Source of the DNA: Actinomadura pelletieri DSM 43383
GTDB lineage: Bacteria; Actinomycetota; Actinomycetes; Streptosporangiales; Streptosporangiaceae
NCBI RefSeq assembly: GCF_003634705.1
Contig: NZ_RBWU01000003.1
Coordinates: 914,933-978,932, forward strand
DNA: 64,000 nucleotides
Direction: 5' to 3'
Part shown: piece after piece, positions 1 to 8,763 of the stretch
How the letters are laid out: every line of letters begins with the position of its first letter
How positions within the stretch are numbered: the first letter of the stretch is position 1
Notes under the pieces: generated by a model
Seen by the model: the letters and a program-made list of their open reading frames with translations, nothing else
The model's database searches: none
What the model was told of the DNA's origin: nothing
Made by a program: the position numbers and the translations under genes

Positions 1-735
1 TGCGGAGGCGGGCTGAGGTTCGTCCGGGATGTGTGCACTCCCCTTCGGCCCTGAAAGGCCTCCATCGTCGTGCACCGCGGGCGATCGCCCGCATCGCTTC
101 GACTCGCCTTACGGCTCGCTGCGCGATCAGGTTTCTCGCAGGCTCGAAACCTGCCTTCGGACGCGATCGCAGGGGTCGAGGTCGTTGCGGGGTTGCGGAG
201 GCGGGCTGAGGTTCGTCCGGGATGTGTGCACTCCCCTTCGGCCCTGAAAGGCCTCCATCGTCGTGCACCGCGGGCGATCGCCCGCATCGCTCCGGCTCGC
301 CTTACGGCTCGCTGCGCGATCAGGTTTCTCGCAGACTCGAAACCTGCCTTCGGACGCGATCGCAGGGGTCAAGGTCGTTGCGGGGCTGCGGAGGCGGGCT
401 GAGGTTCGTCCGGGATGTGTGCACTCCCCTTCGGCCCTGAAGGGCCCCCATCGTCGTGCACCGCGGGCGATCGCCCGCATCGCTCCGGCTCGCCTTACGG
501 CTCGCTGCGCGATCAGGTTTCTCGCAGGCTCGAAACCTGCCTTCGGACGCGATCGCAGGGGTCAAGGTCGTTGCGGGGCTGCGGAGGCGGGCTGAGGTTC
601 GTCCGGGATGTGTGCACTCCCCTTCGGCCCTGAAGGGCCCCCATCGTCGTGCACCGCGGGCGATCGCCCGCATCGCTTCGGCTCGCTGCGCGATCGGGTT
701 CTCGCTTCGCTCGAACTTGCCTTCGGACGCGAACG
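1..735. repeat. 193-bp tandem repeat array, about 3.8 copies
   Basis: Units start at 1, 194, 387 and 580. The first three are complete and differ at only a few bases; the fourth drifts after about 690 and fades out near 735. Each unit holds a 12-bp palindrome (GGGCGATCGCCC, 79-90 in unit 1) and an 8-bp inverted repeat (CAGGTTTC with GAAACCTG, 128-153). Frames open on both strands recur with the same 193-bp period, which reflects the repeat and not coding. The array touches the window edge and probably continues to the left. The motif GCATCGCTTCGGCTCGC also resembles, in opposite orientation, the structured repeats near 2100 and 54800. Confidence 0.9.
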
Positions 736-1353
736 CGACCCCGCCGGTCGTTGCGTGGTTGCTGTACCGGCTGAGGTCGGCGTGTAGGGGTGGTCGCGTG
801 CTTGAGGCAGCGCGCTCGTTCAGCCCCGGCGGCTCGCGTCGTCGTGCGCGGTGGTGCGGCCGGTGGTATCGCATCGGCTCGTTGGATGATCGAACTCTTG
901 CGGGCTCGGTCCTGCCTTTGGGCGCGATCTCAGCGGTCAAAGGTGTTGCGGAGGTGGGCCGAGGTTGGCTCGCGCGGCCCCTCTTCGGGGCCGGCGGGTC
1001 TTTGTCGGTGTGCGCTGGCGGGGGCTTGCTGCTTTTGGGTGCGATCGGCGGGTTTTGGCGTGGGGCTCGTGGTGCCGATTGGGAGGAGGGGCGAAGTTGG
1101 CGGGTTGGATGTGTCAGAACTGGGGGAGGTTTGACCTAATTTTTGCGGTTTGTCGGGGGGCGCGGAAATGGTGAGTGTCCCCGGTTTCGGGGTTTGTGGA
1201 ATTGGTCACGCGCAGGCGGCCGCGGTGCCCTGGGGCTTGGCGGCGTGAGGATCGCCTGCGTCGTGACGGGGGCCAGGGGGGCGTTCCCCCTGGGGAATGC
1301 GTTAGGGACGCCAGATGGCGGCGTCCCTGTCCACTCTGAGAATGAGGCGCCGA
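736..1353. other. gene-poor stretch, no gene recognised
   Basis: About 620 bases without a convincing gene. Frames that cross it run straight on from the repeat array, have no ribosome binding site and translate to low-complexity Arg/Gly-rich sequence. No tRNA, strong hairpin or promoter could be read by eye. Confidence 0.5.
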
Positions 1354-1551
1354 TCAGGTCAGCGCCGGTTCACGGTCCTTCACCGCGAGCGACATCACAT
1401 CGTCGTCTGCCGCCGTCGCCAGCGCGTCGTTCTCCGCCTGGAGCCGTACGAGCTCGGCTTCCAGATCACGTACGCGCTGCTGAAGGCGCCGCATCTCCGC
1501 GACCATCCGGGGGTCGGGACCGCCGACGTGGCCGAGTAGAGCCTTCGCCAT
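1354..1551 (-). CDS. small coiled-coil protein of unknown function (65 aa)
   Basis: The protein opens MAKALLGHVGGPDPRM and continues with a charged heptad-like stretch, residues 17-45 (RRLQQRVRDLEAELVRLQ and on), that should form a short coiled coil; the tail is acidic and ends in ALT. I recognise this as a small protein widely kept in actinobacteria, without known function. The ATG at 1551 has GGAGG about 10 bases upstream. It lacks a signal peptide and is probably cytoplasmic. It is downstream of acyP on the same strand after a gap of about 180 bases. Confidence 0.75.
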   Translation of the reverse strand: MAKALLGHVGGPDPRMVAEMRRLQQRVRDLEAELVRLQAENDALATAADDDVMSLAVKDREPALT

Positions 1552-1729
1552 GACTAAGGGTCCTCCACGCTGAGTAACCAGCAGGGATCGCGCACAAGAA
1601 ACTGCTGAAGTCGGTGCGCGTATCGTCTAGAGTCGCACCGGCCGGAGTCCTGGTCAAGCCGCACATCACAGGCCGGTAACAACCTTCCAGCTCTAGTTTA
1701 GCAGGTGTAAACCAGGACTCCCTACCCCA

Positions 1730-2038
1730 TCAGCGTTCCTGGAAACCGTCGGCCTCGCCGCGTGGCTCGCTCCAGCGTTCGACGACGCCCGTGACCGTGC
1801 CTGGACGGGGTGGGCCGGCGGTGTCGCCGTTCAGGAGGGCGAGGAGTCGGTGGCACTTGTCCCGGGGGCCCTCGGCAACGACCTCGACGCGTCCGTCGGC
1901 CAGGTTGGTGGCGCTGCCGGTCAGGCCGAGTTCCAGGGCGCGGGCCCGTACCCACCAGCGGAAACCTACGCCCTGGACGTGGCCGCGCACCCAGGCCGTC
2001 AGGCGTACCGTCTCCATCTCGTCCCCCGTTCCGGTCAT
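1730..2038 (-). CDS. acyP: acylphosphatase
   Basis: Hydrolyses the carboxyl-phosphate bond of acyl phosphates in the cytoplasm. The family motif is present as VRGHVQGVGFRWWV, with the phosphate-binding loop and catalytic Arg in GVGFR, and the catalytic Asn in GSATNLADG, followed by VEVVAEG. The 102-aa length is a little above the usual 90-95. The ATG at 2038 is chosen because AGGAG lies five bases upstream; the ATG at 2017 would give a more typical 95 aa but has no such site. It is downstream of mutM on the same strand, an order seen in other actinomycetes, but is cut off from it here by a repeat block. Confidence 0.9.
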   Translation of the reverse strand: MTGTGDEMETVRLTAWVRGHVQGVGFRWWVRARALELGLTGSATNLADGRVEVVAEGPRDKCHRLLALLNGDTAGPPRPGTVTGVVERWSEPRGEADGFQER

Positions 2039-2040
2039 CG

Positions 2041-2270
2041 GCGCTCCTAGGTCCTGTTTCGACGTGGTCTCAGCTCGCGCCCGAACGCGTTACCCGCCCG
2101 GTGCAGCGATGCCGAAGGCGAGCGGAACCGGGCGGATCGCGAAGCGATGTCGCGTTCGCCCCAGGAACGGTCACGTAGCGAGCCGTCAGGCGAGCGCAGT
2201 GGGCCGGTCCTGCAATCAACACAGCGAGCCGTCAGGCGAGCGCAGTGGGCCGGTCCTGCAATCAACACAG
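2041..2270. repeat. structured repeat (copy 1) plus 46-bp tandem duplication
   Basis: 2082-2158 folds by eye into an outer stem CGAACGCG/CGCGTTCG (2082-2089 with 2151-2158), an inner stem CGCCCGGT/ACCGGGCG (2095-2102 with 2127-2134) and mini-hairpins GCCGAAGGC (2111-2119) and ATCGCGAAGCGAT (2136-2148). A related element with different but still paired stems lies at 54744-54876. Just downstream a 46-bp unit is present twice in tandem, 2177-2222 and 2223-2268, including GAGCCGTCAGGCGAG. No coding frame is credible. The second 46-bp copy ends two bases before the mutM stop codon, so it is in the 3' end of that transcript. Confidence 0.8.
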
Positions 2271-2271
2271 C

Positions 2272-3162
2272 TTAGTGGCGTGCTCGGCGGGGGCGTGGTT
2301 GGCACACGGGGCAGCTGTAGGACGAACGGTTCATGAACTCGTCGCGACGGATCGGGGTGCCGCAGCGGCGGCACGGTTCGTCGCGGCGGCCGTAGGCGTC
2401 CAGGGAGCGTTCGAAGTAGCCGCTCTCGCCGTTCACGTTGACGTAGAGGCTGTCGAAGCTCGTGCCGCCGACCGCGAGGGCGGCGGACATGACCTTGCGG
2501 GCGGCCTCCAGGACGCGTGTCGCCTCCGCCCGTGTCAGGGTCTCGGTCGGACGTGCCCAGTGCAGCCGGGCCCGCCACAGGGCCTCGTCAGCGTAGATGT
2601 TGCCGACGCCGCTGATCAACGACTGGTCGAGCAGGGCCCGTTTGATCCCGGTTCGGCGGCGGCGCAGGGCGCGGAAGAACGCCTCCGGGTCGAAGGCGTC
2701 CTCCAGCGGGTCGGCGGCGATGTGCAGGATCGGTTTCGGGACGAGTCCGTCGCCGATCTTGTCCGGTGCCAGGTCGGTGACCATGAGGTGGCCGAAGGTC
2801 CGCTGGTCGACGAAGCGCAGGTCGAAGCCGCCGTCGGCGAAGAGGATCCGGATCCGGAGGTGTTTCTCGCGGGGCCGGTCGGGCTCGCCGACGAGCAGTT
2901 GGCCGCTCATGCCGAGGTGGGTGAGGAGGGCCTCCTCAGGCGGTTCGCCGTCGGAGGAGGTGAGGGGCAGCCACAGGTACTTGCCGCGGCGGCGCGGGGC
3001 GAGGACGGTGCGGCCGGCGAGGCGGGCGGCGAAGTCGGCGGGGCCGGTCTCGTGGCGGCGCACCGCTCTCGGGTGCAGGACCTCGGCGGAGGCGATGGGA
3101 CGGTTCGTGGTGAAGCGGTCCAGGCCGCGGCGGACGACCTCGACCTCGGGTAGTTCAGGCAC
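2272..3162 (-). CDS. mutM: formamidopyrimidine-DNA glycosylase
   Basis: Base-excision repair enzyme that removes 8-oxoguanine and formamidopyrimidines and nicks the DNA. The mature N terminus PELPEVEVVRRGL carries the catalytic Pro-Glu pair directly after the initiator. The helix-two-turn-helix region reads ISGVGNIYADEALWRA, and the C-terminal zinc finger has four cysteines in CRRCG and CPVC. Length is 296 aa, normal for the family. The GTG at 3162 is chosen because it places PELPE at the start; it overlaps the rnc stop by 8 bases, so the two genes are translationally linked. Confidence 0.97.
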   Translation of the reverse strand: MPELPEVEVVRRGLDRFTTNRPIASAEVLHPRAVRRHETGPADFAARLAGRTVLAPRRRGKYLWLPLTSSDGEPPEEALLTHLGMSGQLLVGEPDRPREKHLRIRILFADGGFDLRFVDQRTFGHLMVTDLAPDKIGDGLVPKPILHIAADPLEDAFDPEAFFRALRRRRTGIKRALLDQSLISGVGNIYADEALWRARLHWARPTETLTRAEATRVLEAARKVMSAALAVGGTSFDSLYVNVNGESGYFERSLDAYGRRDEPCRRCGTPIRRDEFMNRSSYSCPVCQPRPRRARH

Positions 3163-3913
3163 CGGCCTGGGCCGCCTCGCCGGCCTGGTCGGCGGCCTCG
3201 CGCTGGACGACGATCGCGCGGATCGCGTTCCAGGCGGCCTCTGCGGCGTGCTGTTCGGCCTCCTTCTTGCTGCGGCCCTCACCGGAGCCGTATGTCCGGC
3301 CGCCCACCCGAACTGAGGCGCGGAACGTCTTCTGATGGTCGGGGCCGCTCTCGGCGACGTGGTACTCGGGGACGCCCAGTTCCTCCACCGCCGTGAGTTC
3401 CTGGAGGGAGGTCTTCCAGTCCAGGCCGGCGCCTAGGCCCGCCGAACGGGCGATCAGTGCGTCGAAGAGCCGGTGCACCAGCGCGGACGCCTCGTCCAGG
3501 CCGCGGTCGAGGTAGACGGCGCCGATCAGCGCCTCCAGGGTGTCGGCGAGGATGGAGGCCTTGTCTCGGCCTCCGGTGCCCTCCTCGCCGCGGCCGAGCC
3601 GGATGTGGGCGCCGACGCCGAGGCCGCGGGCGACACCCGCGAGGGCCCGCATGTTGACGACGGCGGCGCGCAGCTTGGCGAGTTGCCCCTCGGGCAGGTC
3701 GGGGTGGCCGCGGAACAGGGTGTCGGTGACGACCAGGCCCAGCACCGAGTCGCCGAGGAACTCCAGGCGCTCGTTGGTGGGCAGGCCGCCGTTCTCGTAG
3801 GCGTACGAACGGTGCGTCAACGCCCGTTCGAGCAGTTCGTCGCTCACTTCGACGCCCAGGGCGTCGATCAGTTCGGTGCGATCCGGAGCGGGATCGCTCT
3901 TCTTGCCGCTCAC
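3155..3913 (-). CDS. rnc: ribonuclease III
   Basis: Double-strand-specific endoribonuclease for rRNA and mRNA processing. The RNase III signature NERLEFLGDSVLGLVV is at about residues 47-62, and a C-terminal dsRNA-binding domain is visible from DWKTSLQEL to GRSKKEAEQHAAEAAW. Length from the GTG at 3913 is 252 aa, which matches the family; the frame stays open further upstream but with Pro/Arg-rich, non-homologous sequence. The gene precedes mutM with an 8-base overlap and lies about 240 bases after rpmF. Confidence 0.96.
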   Translation of the reverse strand: MSGKKSDPAPDRTELIDALGVEVSDELLERALTHRSYAYENGGLPTNERLEFLGDSVLGLVVTDTLFRGHPDLPEGQLAKLRAAVVNMRALAGVARGLGVGAHIRLGRGEEGTGGRDKASILADTLEALIGAVYLDRGLDEASALVHRLFDALIARSAGLGAGLDWKTSLQELTAVEELGVPEYHVAESGPDHQKTFRASVRVGGRTYGSGEGRSKKEAEQHAAEAAWNAIRAIVVQREAADQAGEAAQAGA

Positions 3914-4153
3914 GGGCCCTCCTCGCAGGCCGTGCACCGCCCGAGGGGGCGGTCGCGTCGATGGCGCGCGGCCGGCCGGCCGGGTCGGCGAGGACGCACG
4001 GCGGGGAGGGGTCCGCGAAGACGAGGTGCGCGCCGGTAGGCAAATCCCGGCGTGCACCACGGCTCCGGGCGCAGTGAACGAGGTTCAGTCTCCGCGCCGG
4101 TCACCACGCCGACATGTCGCGCCGGGGTGGTCGGGTGCCTGTCCTGCCGCATC

Positions 4154-4189
4154 GGGGGGCGGTAGCGCTCACGCGCGTATCCGCCCCCC
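4154..4189 (-). terminator. hairpin after rpmF
   Basis: A 9-bp perfect stem GGGGGGCGG/CCGCCCCCC (4154-4162 with 4181-4189), extended inward by TA/TA, lies 15 bases past the rpmF stop codon. There is no U run, which is common for actinomycete terminators. It would separate yceD-rpmF from rnc-mutM. Confidence 0.55.
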
Positions 4190-4204
4190 AGGATGCGAGA
4201 AGTC

Positions 4205-4384
4205 TCAGGACGCCGGTTCGATGACCTGCCTCCGGTTGTAGGTGCCGCAGGTCGCGCACGCGGTGTGCGGCAGCTTGGGGTCGCGGCACGTCGGGCACTC
4301 GACCAGGTTGGGCGCCGCGGTCTTCCACTGCGCACGCCGGTGCCGCGTGTTGCTGCGCGACTTCTTCCGCTTCGGGACGGCCAC
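4205..4384 (-). CDS. rpmF: 50S ribosomal protein L32
   Basis: The 59-aa product begins AVPKRKKSRSNTRHRRAQW after the GTG initiator, the classic L32 start. It keeps the zinc-ribbon form, with two Cys pairs in CPTC and CATC. The GTG at 4384 comes one base after the DUF177 stop, so the pair is surely co-transcribed. Retaining all four Cys residues marks it as a zinc-binding paralogue type. Confidence 0.97.
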   Translation of the reverse strand: MAVPKRKKSRSNTRHRRAQWKTAAPNLVECPTCRDPKLPHTACATCGTYNRRQVIEPAS

Positions 4385-4385
4385 C

Positions 4386-5033
4386 TCAGCCCTCCTGCTT
4401 TCGTTCTCGTCGGTCGATTGGTCGACGGGAGCCGCTGTCGCTCCCGTCCCCCCGGTTCGGGGGAGCCGGCGCCGTGTCGCCGAGGCCCCGCAGCGCCGTC
4501 CACCGGGGGTCGACGGCGTCGTCGTGGTGGTGGCCGGGTTCGTCCGCCAGCCGCGCACCGCAGTCCGGGCACAGGCCCGGACAGTCGTCCCGGCACAGCG
4601 GGGACAGCGGCAGCGCGAGCACCACCGCGTCCCGCAGGACGGGTTCGAGGTCGATCAGGTCGCCCTCGAGGCGAAGCTCGTCGTCGTCGGCGTTCCCGCC
4701 CGAGCGGGTGTCGTCGTAGACGAAGAGCTCCTGGAACTCCGCCTCGAAGGTCGAGGCGATCGGGTCGAGGCAGCGGGAACACTCCCCCCGGAGGGGGACC
4801 GTCGCCGTGCCGGTGACGAGCACCCCTTCGAGGACCGCTTCGAGCCGGAGGTCCAGCTCGATCGCGGCGCCCTCGGGGACGCCCACCATCTCGACGCCGA
4901 AGTTCTCGGGTGCCGGCACGGACAGGTGCTCCTCCCGCGAGGACCCGGGTTGCCTGCCCAGAGCTCGGGAGTCGAGCACGAGAGGGGCGGTCGGGTCGAG
5001 GCGGGTCAGCGGATTCCTGCTTTCGTGAGGCAT
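4386..5033 (-). CDS. DUF177 (YceD) family protein
   Basis: Member of the family always found just upstream of rpmF and linked to 23S rRNA maturation in other bacteria and in plastids. Visible are the conserved central GECSRCLDP and the C-terminal Cys cluster CRDDCPGLCPDC, a likely metal site. The ATG at 5033 (MPHESRNPLTRLD) is chosen over an in-frame upstream start because the conserved region begins there; length is 215 aa. The tail after residue 180 is charged and probably disordered. Confidence 0.92.
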   Translation of the reverse strand: MPHESRNPLTRLDPTAPLVLDSRALGRQPGSSREEHLSVPAPENFGVEMVGVPEGAAIELDLRLEAVLEGVLVTGTATVPLRGECSRCLDPIASTFEAEFQELFVYDDTRSGGNADDDELRLEGDLIDLEPVLRDAVVLALPLSPLCRDDCPGLCPDCGARLADEPGHHHDDAVDPRWTALRGLGDTAPAPPNRGDGSDSGSRRPIDRRERKQEG

Positions 5034-5153
5034 GAGAACGGCGGCCACGGTGATGGCCGATATCCCAGGGTACCGAAGACAGGGCCGTCGTCCCAACTCG
5101 CGGACCCACCACCAGGGGCGGCCGCCGGTGCGTGTTCCCGTCCTCGCGGGGCG

Positions 5154-5633
5154 TCAGTCCCCCGTGAGCCGTTCGACGAGCCGGTCGTGGACGATGTCGG
5201 GGACGAGGCCGGAGATGTCCCCGCCGAACTTCACGACCTCCTTCATCAGGCTCGACGACAGGAACGCGTACTCGGGGTTCGTCGCCATGAACAGGGTCTC
5301 CACCCCGGCGATGCGGTGGTTCATCTGGGCCATCTGCAGCTCGTACTCGTAGTCGCTGACGGCCCGCAGCCCCCGGACGATCACCGGGATGCCCTGGTTG
5401 CGGCAGTAGTCGACGGTGAGGCCGTAGAACGTGTCGACCGAGACGTTGCCGTACTCCTTGGTGACCTCGGTGATCATGTCGGCGCGCTCGTCGACGGTGA
5501 ACAGGCTCTTCTTGCTCTTGTTGATCAGCACGGCGACGACCACCTCGTCGTAGAGGCGGGAGGCGCGGCTGATGATGTCGAGATGACCGTTGGTGACGGG
5601 GTCGAACGATCCCGGACAGACGACACGGCGCAC
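5154..5633 (-). CDS. coaD: phosphopantetheine adenylyltransferase
   Basis: Fourth step of coenzyme A synthesis, transferring AMP from ATP to 4'-phosphopantetheine. The nucleotidyltransferase motif is TNGH in CPGSFDPVTNGHLDII at the N terminus; the second motif VIVRGLRAVSDYEYELQMA and the conserved NHRIAGVETLFM follow. 159 aa is the standard length. The usual neighbour rsmD lies one gene upstream, with a PBP gene between them. Confidence 0.97.
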   Translation of the reverse strand: MRRVVCPGSFDPVTNGHLDIISRASRLYDEVVVAVLINKSKKSLFTVDERADMITEVTKEYGNVSVDTFYGLTVDYCRNQGIPVIVRGLRAVSDYEYELQMAQMNHRIAGVETLFMATNPEYAFLSSSLMKEVVKFGGDISGLVPDIVHDRLVERLTGD

Positions 5634-5723
5634 GGCGCGAACCCCCTCGGTCCCGTTTTTCCGGCCTGCGGCGCGAAAGTACCAAATCGCGTTCGGAGTC
5701 GGTTCGGCCGGGTCCGGAGGTCA

Positions 5724-7181
5724 CTACCCTCCGTCTCCCAGCGCGTCGATGATCCTCGCGGCGATCGGGCCGGACTCGATGCCGTACCCGGGCGCCTCGG
5801 TCATCACCGCGACCGCGTACATCGGGTCGTCGCGGGGGCCGACGCCGATGAACCAGCGGTCGTTGTAGGCGGCGCCCTCGACATCGGCGGTCCCGGTCTT
5901 GCCGCCGAGGATGGACGTTCCCCTCAGTGACCTGCCGGTGCCCCGGTCGACGACGGCCTTCATCATGTCCAGCATCTGGTCGGCCTGGTCGCCGGTCAGG
6001 GGTTTCGACAGCCGTTGCGGCGAGATGTCGTCCACCGTCCTCCCCTTCGGGGAGCGGAGCCTGTCGACCAGGTGCGGTCTCATGACCACGCCGTCGTTGA
6101 GGACGGCGGCGGCGACCATGGCCATCTGGAGCGGCGAGGCGACCGTGCTGCCCTGTCCGATGGAGCCGAGGGCGCTGAGCGACGGCTGGTCGGTCTCGGG
6201 GAAGTCGCCGGCGGCGCCGCGCAGCCCGTCGGCGTACTCGATCCGGTCGCCGAACCCGAACCGCGCGGCCTCCTCGTGGACGGCGCCGTTGCCGGGCTCC
6301 TCCGCGCCCATGTAGGCGAACGTCGTGTTGCACGACTGGGCGAACGCCTCGATGAGCGGGATGCTGCCCAGGTCACACGATCCGCCGATGTCGCCCGCGT
6401 CGTTGTTGATGGCCTGGCCGGCGCCCGGCGGCCGGTAGCTGCGTCCGGCCCTGACGGGGGTGTTCGCGCTCGCCCCGGCCTTCAGCGCGGCGGCGGCGAC
6501 GACGGCCTTAAACGTGGAGCCGGGCGGGAACAGTTCGTTCGTCGCCTTGTTGAGCAGGGGCTTCAGCGGCTGGGCGTTGAGGCGCTCGAACGCCGCCTGC
6601 GCCTCCTCGCCGTCGAGGGTGGACACGTCGTCGGGGTCGTAGGACGGTGTGGAGGCCATCACCAGGATCTCGCCGGTGTCGGCGTCGAGCGCGACGGCGG
6701 CCGCGCGCCGGGCGCCCGCGCCGCGCAGCGCGTCGTAGGCGACGCGCTGCGCCCCGACGTCGATGGTGGCCTCGACGGTGCCGCCCGGGACGGGCCTGCC
6801 GATGAGCTTGTCGACGAGGTTGGACGTGGCGAGCCGGTCGTCGGTCCCGTCGAGGAAGTGGTTCTCGGCCTCCTCGAGACCGGTCTGGGAGAACACGGAG
6901 AAGTAGCCGGTGATGGGCGCGAACACCGGGCCCTGCTTGTAGCGGCGGCGGTAACGCTCGTCGTCGATCTTCTCCGACCAGGCGAGCCGTTCGCCGTCCG
7001 CCACGATGGGACCCCGCTCGATCTTGAAGCGGTCGTCGAGCCGGCGGGCGTTGTTCGGGTCGTCCCGCAGGTCCTGGGCCTGGAACCCCTGGACGTAGGT
7101 GATGTTCACCATGAGCGCGATGAGCAGCACCAGGGTGATGAGCCAAGCACGCCCAACGGCACGGTCAATGCCGGGCCTCAT
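5724..7181 (-). CDS. class B penicillin-binding protein (transpeptidase)
   Basis: Membrane-anchored D,D-transpeptidase that cross-links peptidoglycan. One N-terminal membrane helix (about residues 12-31) is followed by a PBP dimerisation-like region and a transpeptidase domain with all three motifs: STFK with the nucleophile Ser222, SCN at 283-285 and KTGT at 428-431. At 485 aa it is short, like the PbpA group of actinobacteria that works with a RodA/FtsW partner. No such partner lies nearby. It sits between rsmD and coaD, genes that are usually adjacent, so it looks inserted into a conserved block. Confidence 0.93.
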   Translation of the reverse strand: MRPGIDRAVGRAWLITLVLLIALMVNITYVQGFQAQDLRDDPNNARRLDDRFKIERGPIVADGERLAWSEKIDDERYRRRYKQGPVFAPITGYFSVFSQTGLEEAENHFLDGTDDRLATSNLVDKLIGRPVPGGTVEATIDVGAQRVAYDALRGAGARRAAAVALDADTGEILVMASTPSYDPDDVSTLDGEEAQAAFERLNAQPLKPLLNKATNELFPPGSTFKAVVAAAALKAGASANTPVRAGRSYRPPGAGQAINNDAGDIGGSCDLGSIPLIEAFAQSCNTTFAYMGAEEPGNGAVHEEAARFGFGDRIEYADGLRGAAGDFPETDQPSLSALGSIGQGSTVASPLQMAMVAAAVLNDGVVMRPHLVDRLRSPKGRTVDDISPQRLSKPLTGDQADQMLDMMKAVVDRGTGRSLRGTSILGGKTGTADVEGAAYNDRWFIGVGPRDDPMYAVAVMTEAPGYGIESGPIAARIIDALGDGG

Positions 7182-7212
7182 GCGATGGCATCTACCCGGG
7201 ATGCCGGTGCTC

Positions 7213-7782
7213 TCAACTACCGGTGGCGCGCCCGTACCAGAACACTGCCTCGCCGTAACGCCGGTCGCGTTCGGGTTCGTAGCCGTCGGGCCAGCGCAGC
7301 GCCGGGCCGCGGGCGGCGCGTTCCACGACGACCAGCGCGTCCGGGGCCGTCCAGCCGTGGTCGCGCAGGTTCTCCAGCAGGGTGGTGACGGACGCGTCGT
7401 CCAGCGCGTACGGCGGGTCGGCGAAGATCAGGTCGTAGGGGCCGCCCGGCGGCGGCCCGCCGACGACGCGCTCGACCTTTCCCGCGCACGGGACGGCGCC
7501 GGGAAGTCCGAGGTCCTCGGCGTTCTTCCGGACGACCCGGATCGCGCGTGGATGCGACTCGACGAGCAGCGCGTGCGCGGCGCCGCGTGACAGCGCTTCC
7601 AGGCCGACCGCGCCGGATCCCGCGTACAGGTCGGCGACGCGCAGCCCGTCCAGCGGGCCGAGCAGGGCCAGGACCGTGGCGAACAGGCCCTCACGGGCCC
7701 GGTCACTGGTCGGTCTGGTGTCCCGTCCCGGTGGGACGGCCAGCCGCCGTCCTCCCGCGCTGCCCGCGATGACCCTGGTCAT
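7213..7782 (-). CDS. rsmD: 16S rRNA (guanine-N2)-methyltransferase RsmD
   Basis: Methylates G966 of 16S rRNA using S-adenosylmethionine. The SAM-binding motif I is DLYAGSGAVGLEALSRGA (about 51-68) and the catalytic motif IV is ADPPY (121-125). Length of 189 aa is typical. The ATG at 7782 gives the expected MTRVIAGSAGGRRL start. Confidence 0.95.
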   Translation of the reverse strand: MTRVIAGSAGGRRLAVPPGRDTRPTSDRAREGLFATVLALLGPLDGLRVADLYAGSGAVGLEALSRGAAHALLVESHPRAIRVVRKNAEDLGLPGAVPCAGKVERVVGGPPPGGPYDLIFADPPYALDDASVTTLLENLRDHGWTAPDALVVVERAARGPALRWPDGYEPERDRRYGEAVFWYGRATGS

Positions 7783-7963
7783 TCCCCCAGTATCGCGGCA
7801 ACGCGGAGCGGCGGACTCCGGCGTACGTCACGCCCCAAGAGTGCACAACCTGAACAGGGGTGTCTTGTGAAACAGGGCCTAAATGGTCCGTTACCGGTTC
7901 ACAGTCGACTACTGGACGTGCAAACGTGATCGCAGCTTGCAGCCGATCCCCTCAGGAGCAGCA

Positions 7964-8752
7964 GTGCATCACGGTAGGAGACTGGCGGTGACGGCCGGCG
8001 CGACGGTTCTCGGCATCGCCGCCATGAGCGGCGTTTCGCACGCTGAGACCTCCCGGCCCTCCGCCGAGAAATCGCCGCGGTCGGAAAGGCCGGCGTCCCT
8101 GCTCGACCTCGACCTCACCTCCACGACGAAATACGACAAGCCGACCAGGACGGCGAGCGCGGGCCTCGATGTCGGCTTGGGCGTCGGCTCCCGGGACGAC
8201 GGGGTGAAGGTCCGACTGCGCACGGGTCTGAGCGCCTCGCCGGGCGGTGGCTCGGGCAGCCGGACCAGCGCCGGGAACGGGGCGCCGGGTGTTTCGCTCA
8301 GCGCGGGCGCCACGGTCTCGGCGGGCGGTGGCGGGCTCGTCCGCGCGAAGGCCGAGGCCGGTGCCTCGGTGAAGCCCGGCGGTGCCGTACCGCTGTCGGT
8401 GGACGTGTCGGCGAACGCGTGCGTCGGTGGTTGCGCCGCTCCGACGCCGCCCACGCCGCCTTCTCCCCCGATCCCGCCGACGCCTCCCACTCCGCCGGTT
8501 CCCCCTGCTCCGCCGGCGCCGCCCGGTCCGGTGCCGCCGGACGCCCAGCCACCGGCGTCGCCGCTGCTGCCGCGGCTTCCGTCCGCGCCGATGGGGCCGG
8601 GCGCGACGGCGGTCGGCGAGTTCACGCCGCCGAGGGGCCTGCCGTTCACCGGGACGGACGCGCTGCCGCTGCTCGCGCTCGGCATCACGGCCCTCGTCGC
8701 GGGCAGTGCCGCGGTCGCCGCGACCCGCAGGCGCGAGGCCCGCGAGTCCTGA
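7964..8752 (+). CDS. secreted Pro-rich protein with LPXTG-type sorting signal
   Basis: A surface protein of unknown function. The N terminus has a signal peptide (MHHGRRLAVTAGATVLG, likely cut after SHA). The middle is a Gly/Ser-rich low-complexity region and then about 38 residues of PTPP/APP repeats. The C terminus has LPFTG, a hydrophobic helix and the basic tail RRREARES, the three parts of a sortase signal. I start at the GTG at 7964, which has GGAG six bases upstream and gives the signal peptide a basic n-region; a GTG at 7988 behind AGGAG is possible. Codon use and GC match the neighbours. No sortase gene is in the window. Confidence 0.8.
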   Translation: MHHGRRLAVTAGATVLGIAAMSGVSHAETSRPSAEKSPRSERPASLLDLDLTSTTKYDKPTRTASAGLDVGLGVGSRDDGVKVRLRTGLSASPGGGSGSRTSAGNGAPGVSLSAGATVSAGGGGLVRAKAEAGASVKPGGAVPLSVDVSANACVGGCAAPTPPTPPSPPIPPTPPTPPVPPAPPAPPGPVPPDAQPPASPLLPRLPSAPMGPGATAVGEFTPPRGLPFTGTDALPLLALGITALVAGSAAVAATRRREARES

Positions 8753-8763
8753 ACCGTTCGTGG

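Noticed and set aside
1..735. Tandem repeats considered as a CRISPR array
   Set aside because: The 193-bp units are contiguous without unique spacers, and no cas gene is present.
29..1139. Several long open frames on both strands across the left edge
   Set aside because: They repeat every 193 bases with the tandem array, lack ribosome sites and give low-complexity Arg/Gly/Pro sequence.
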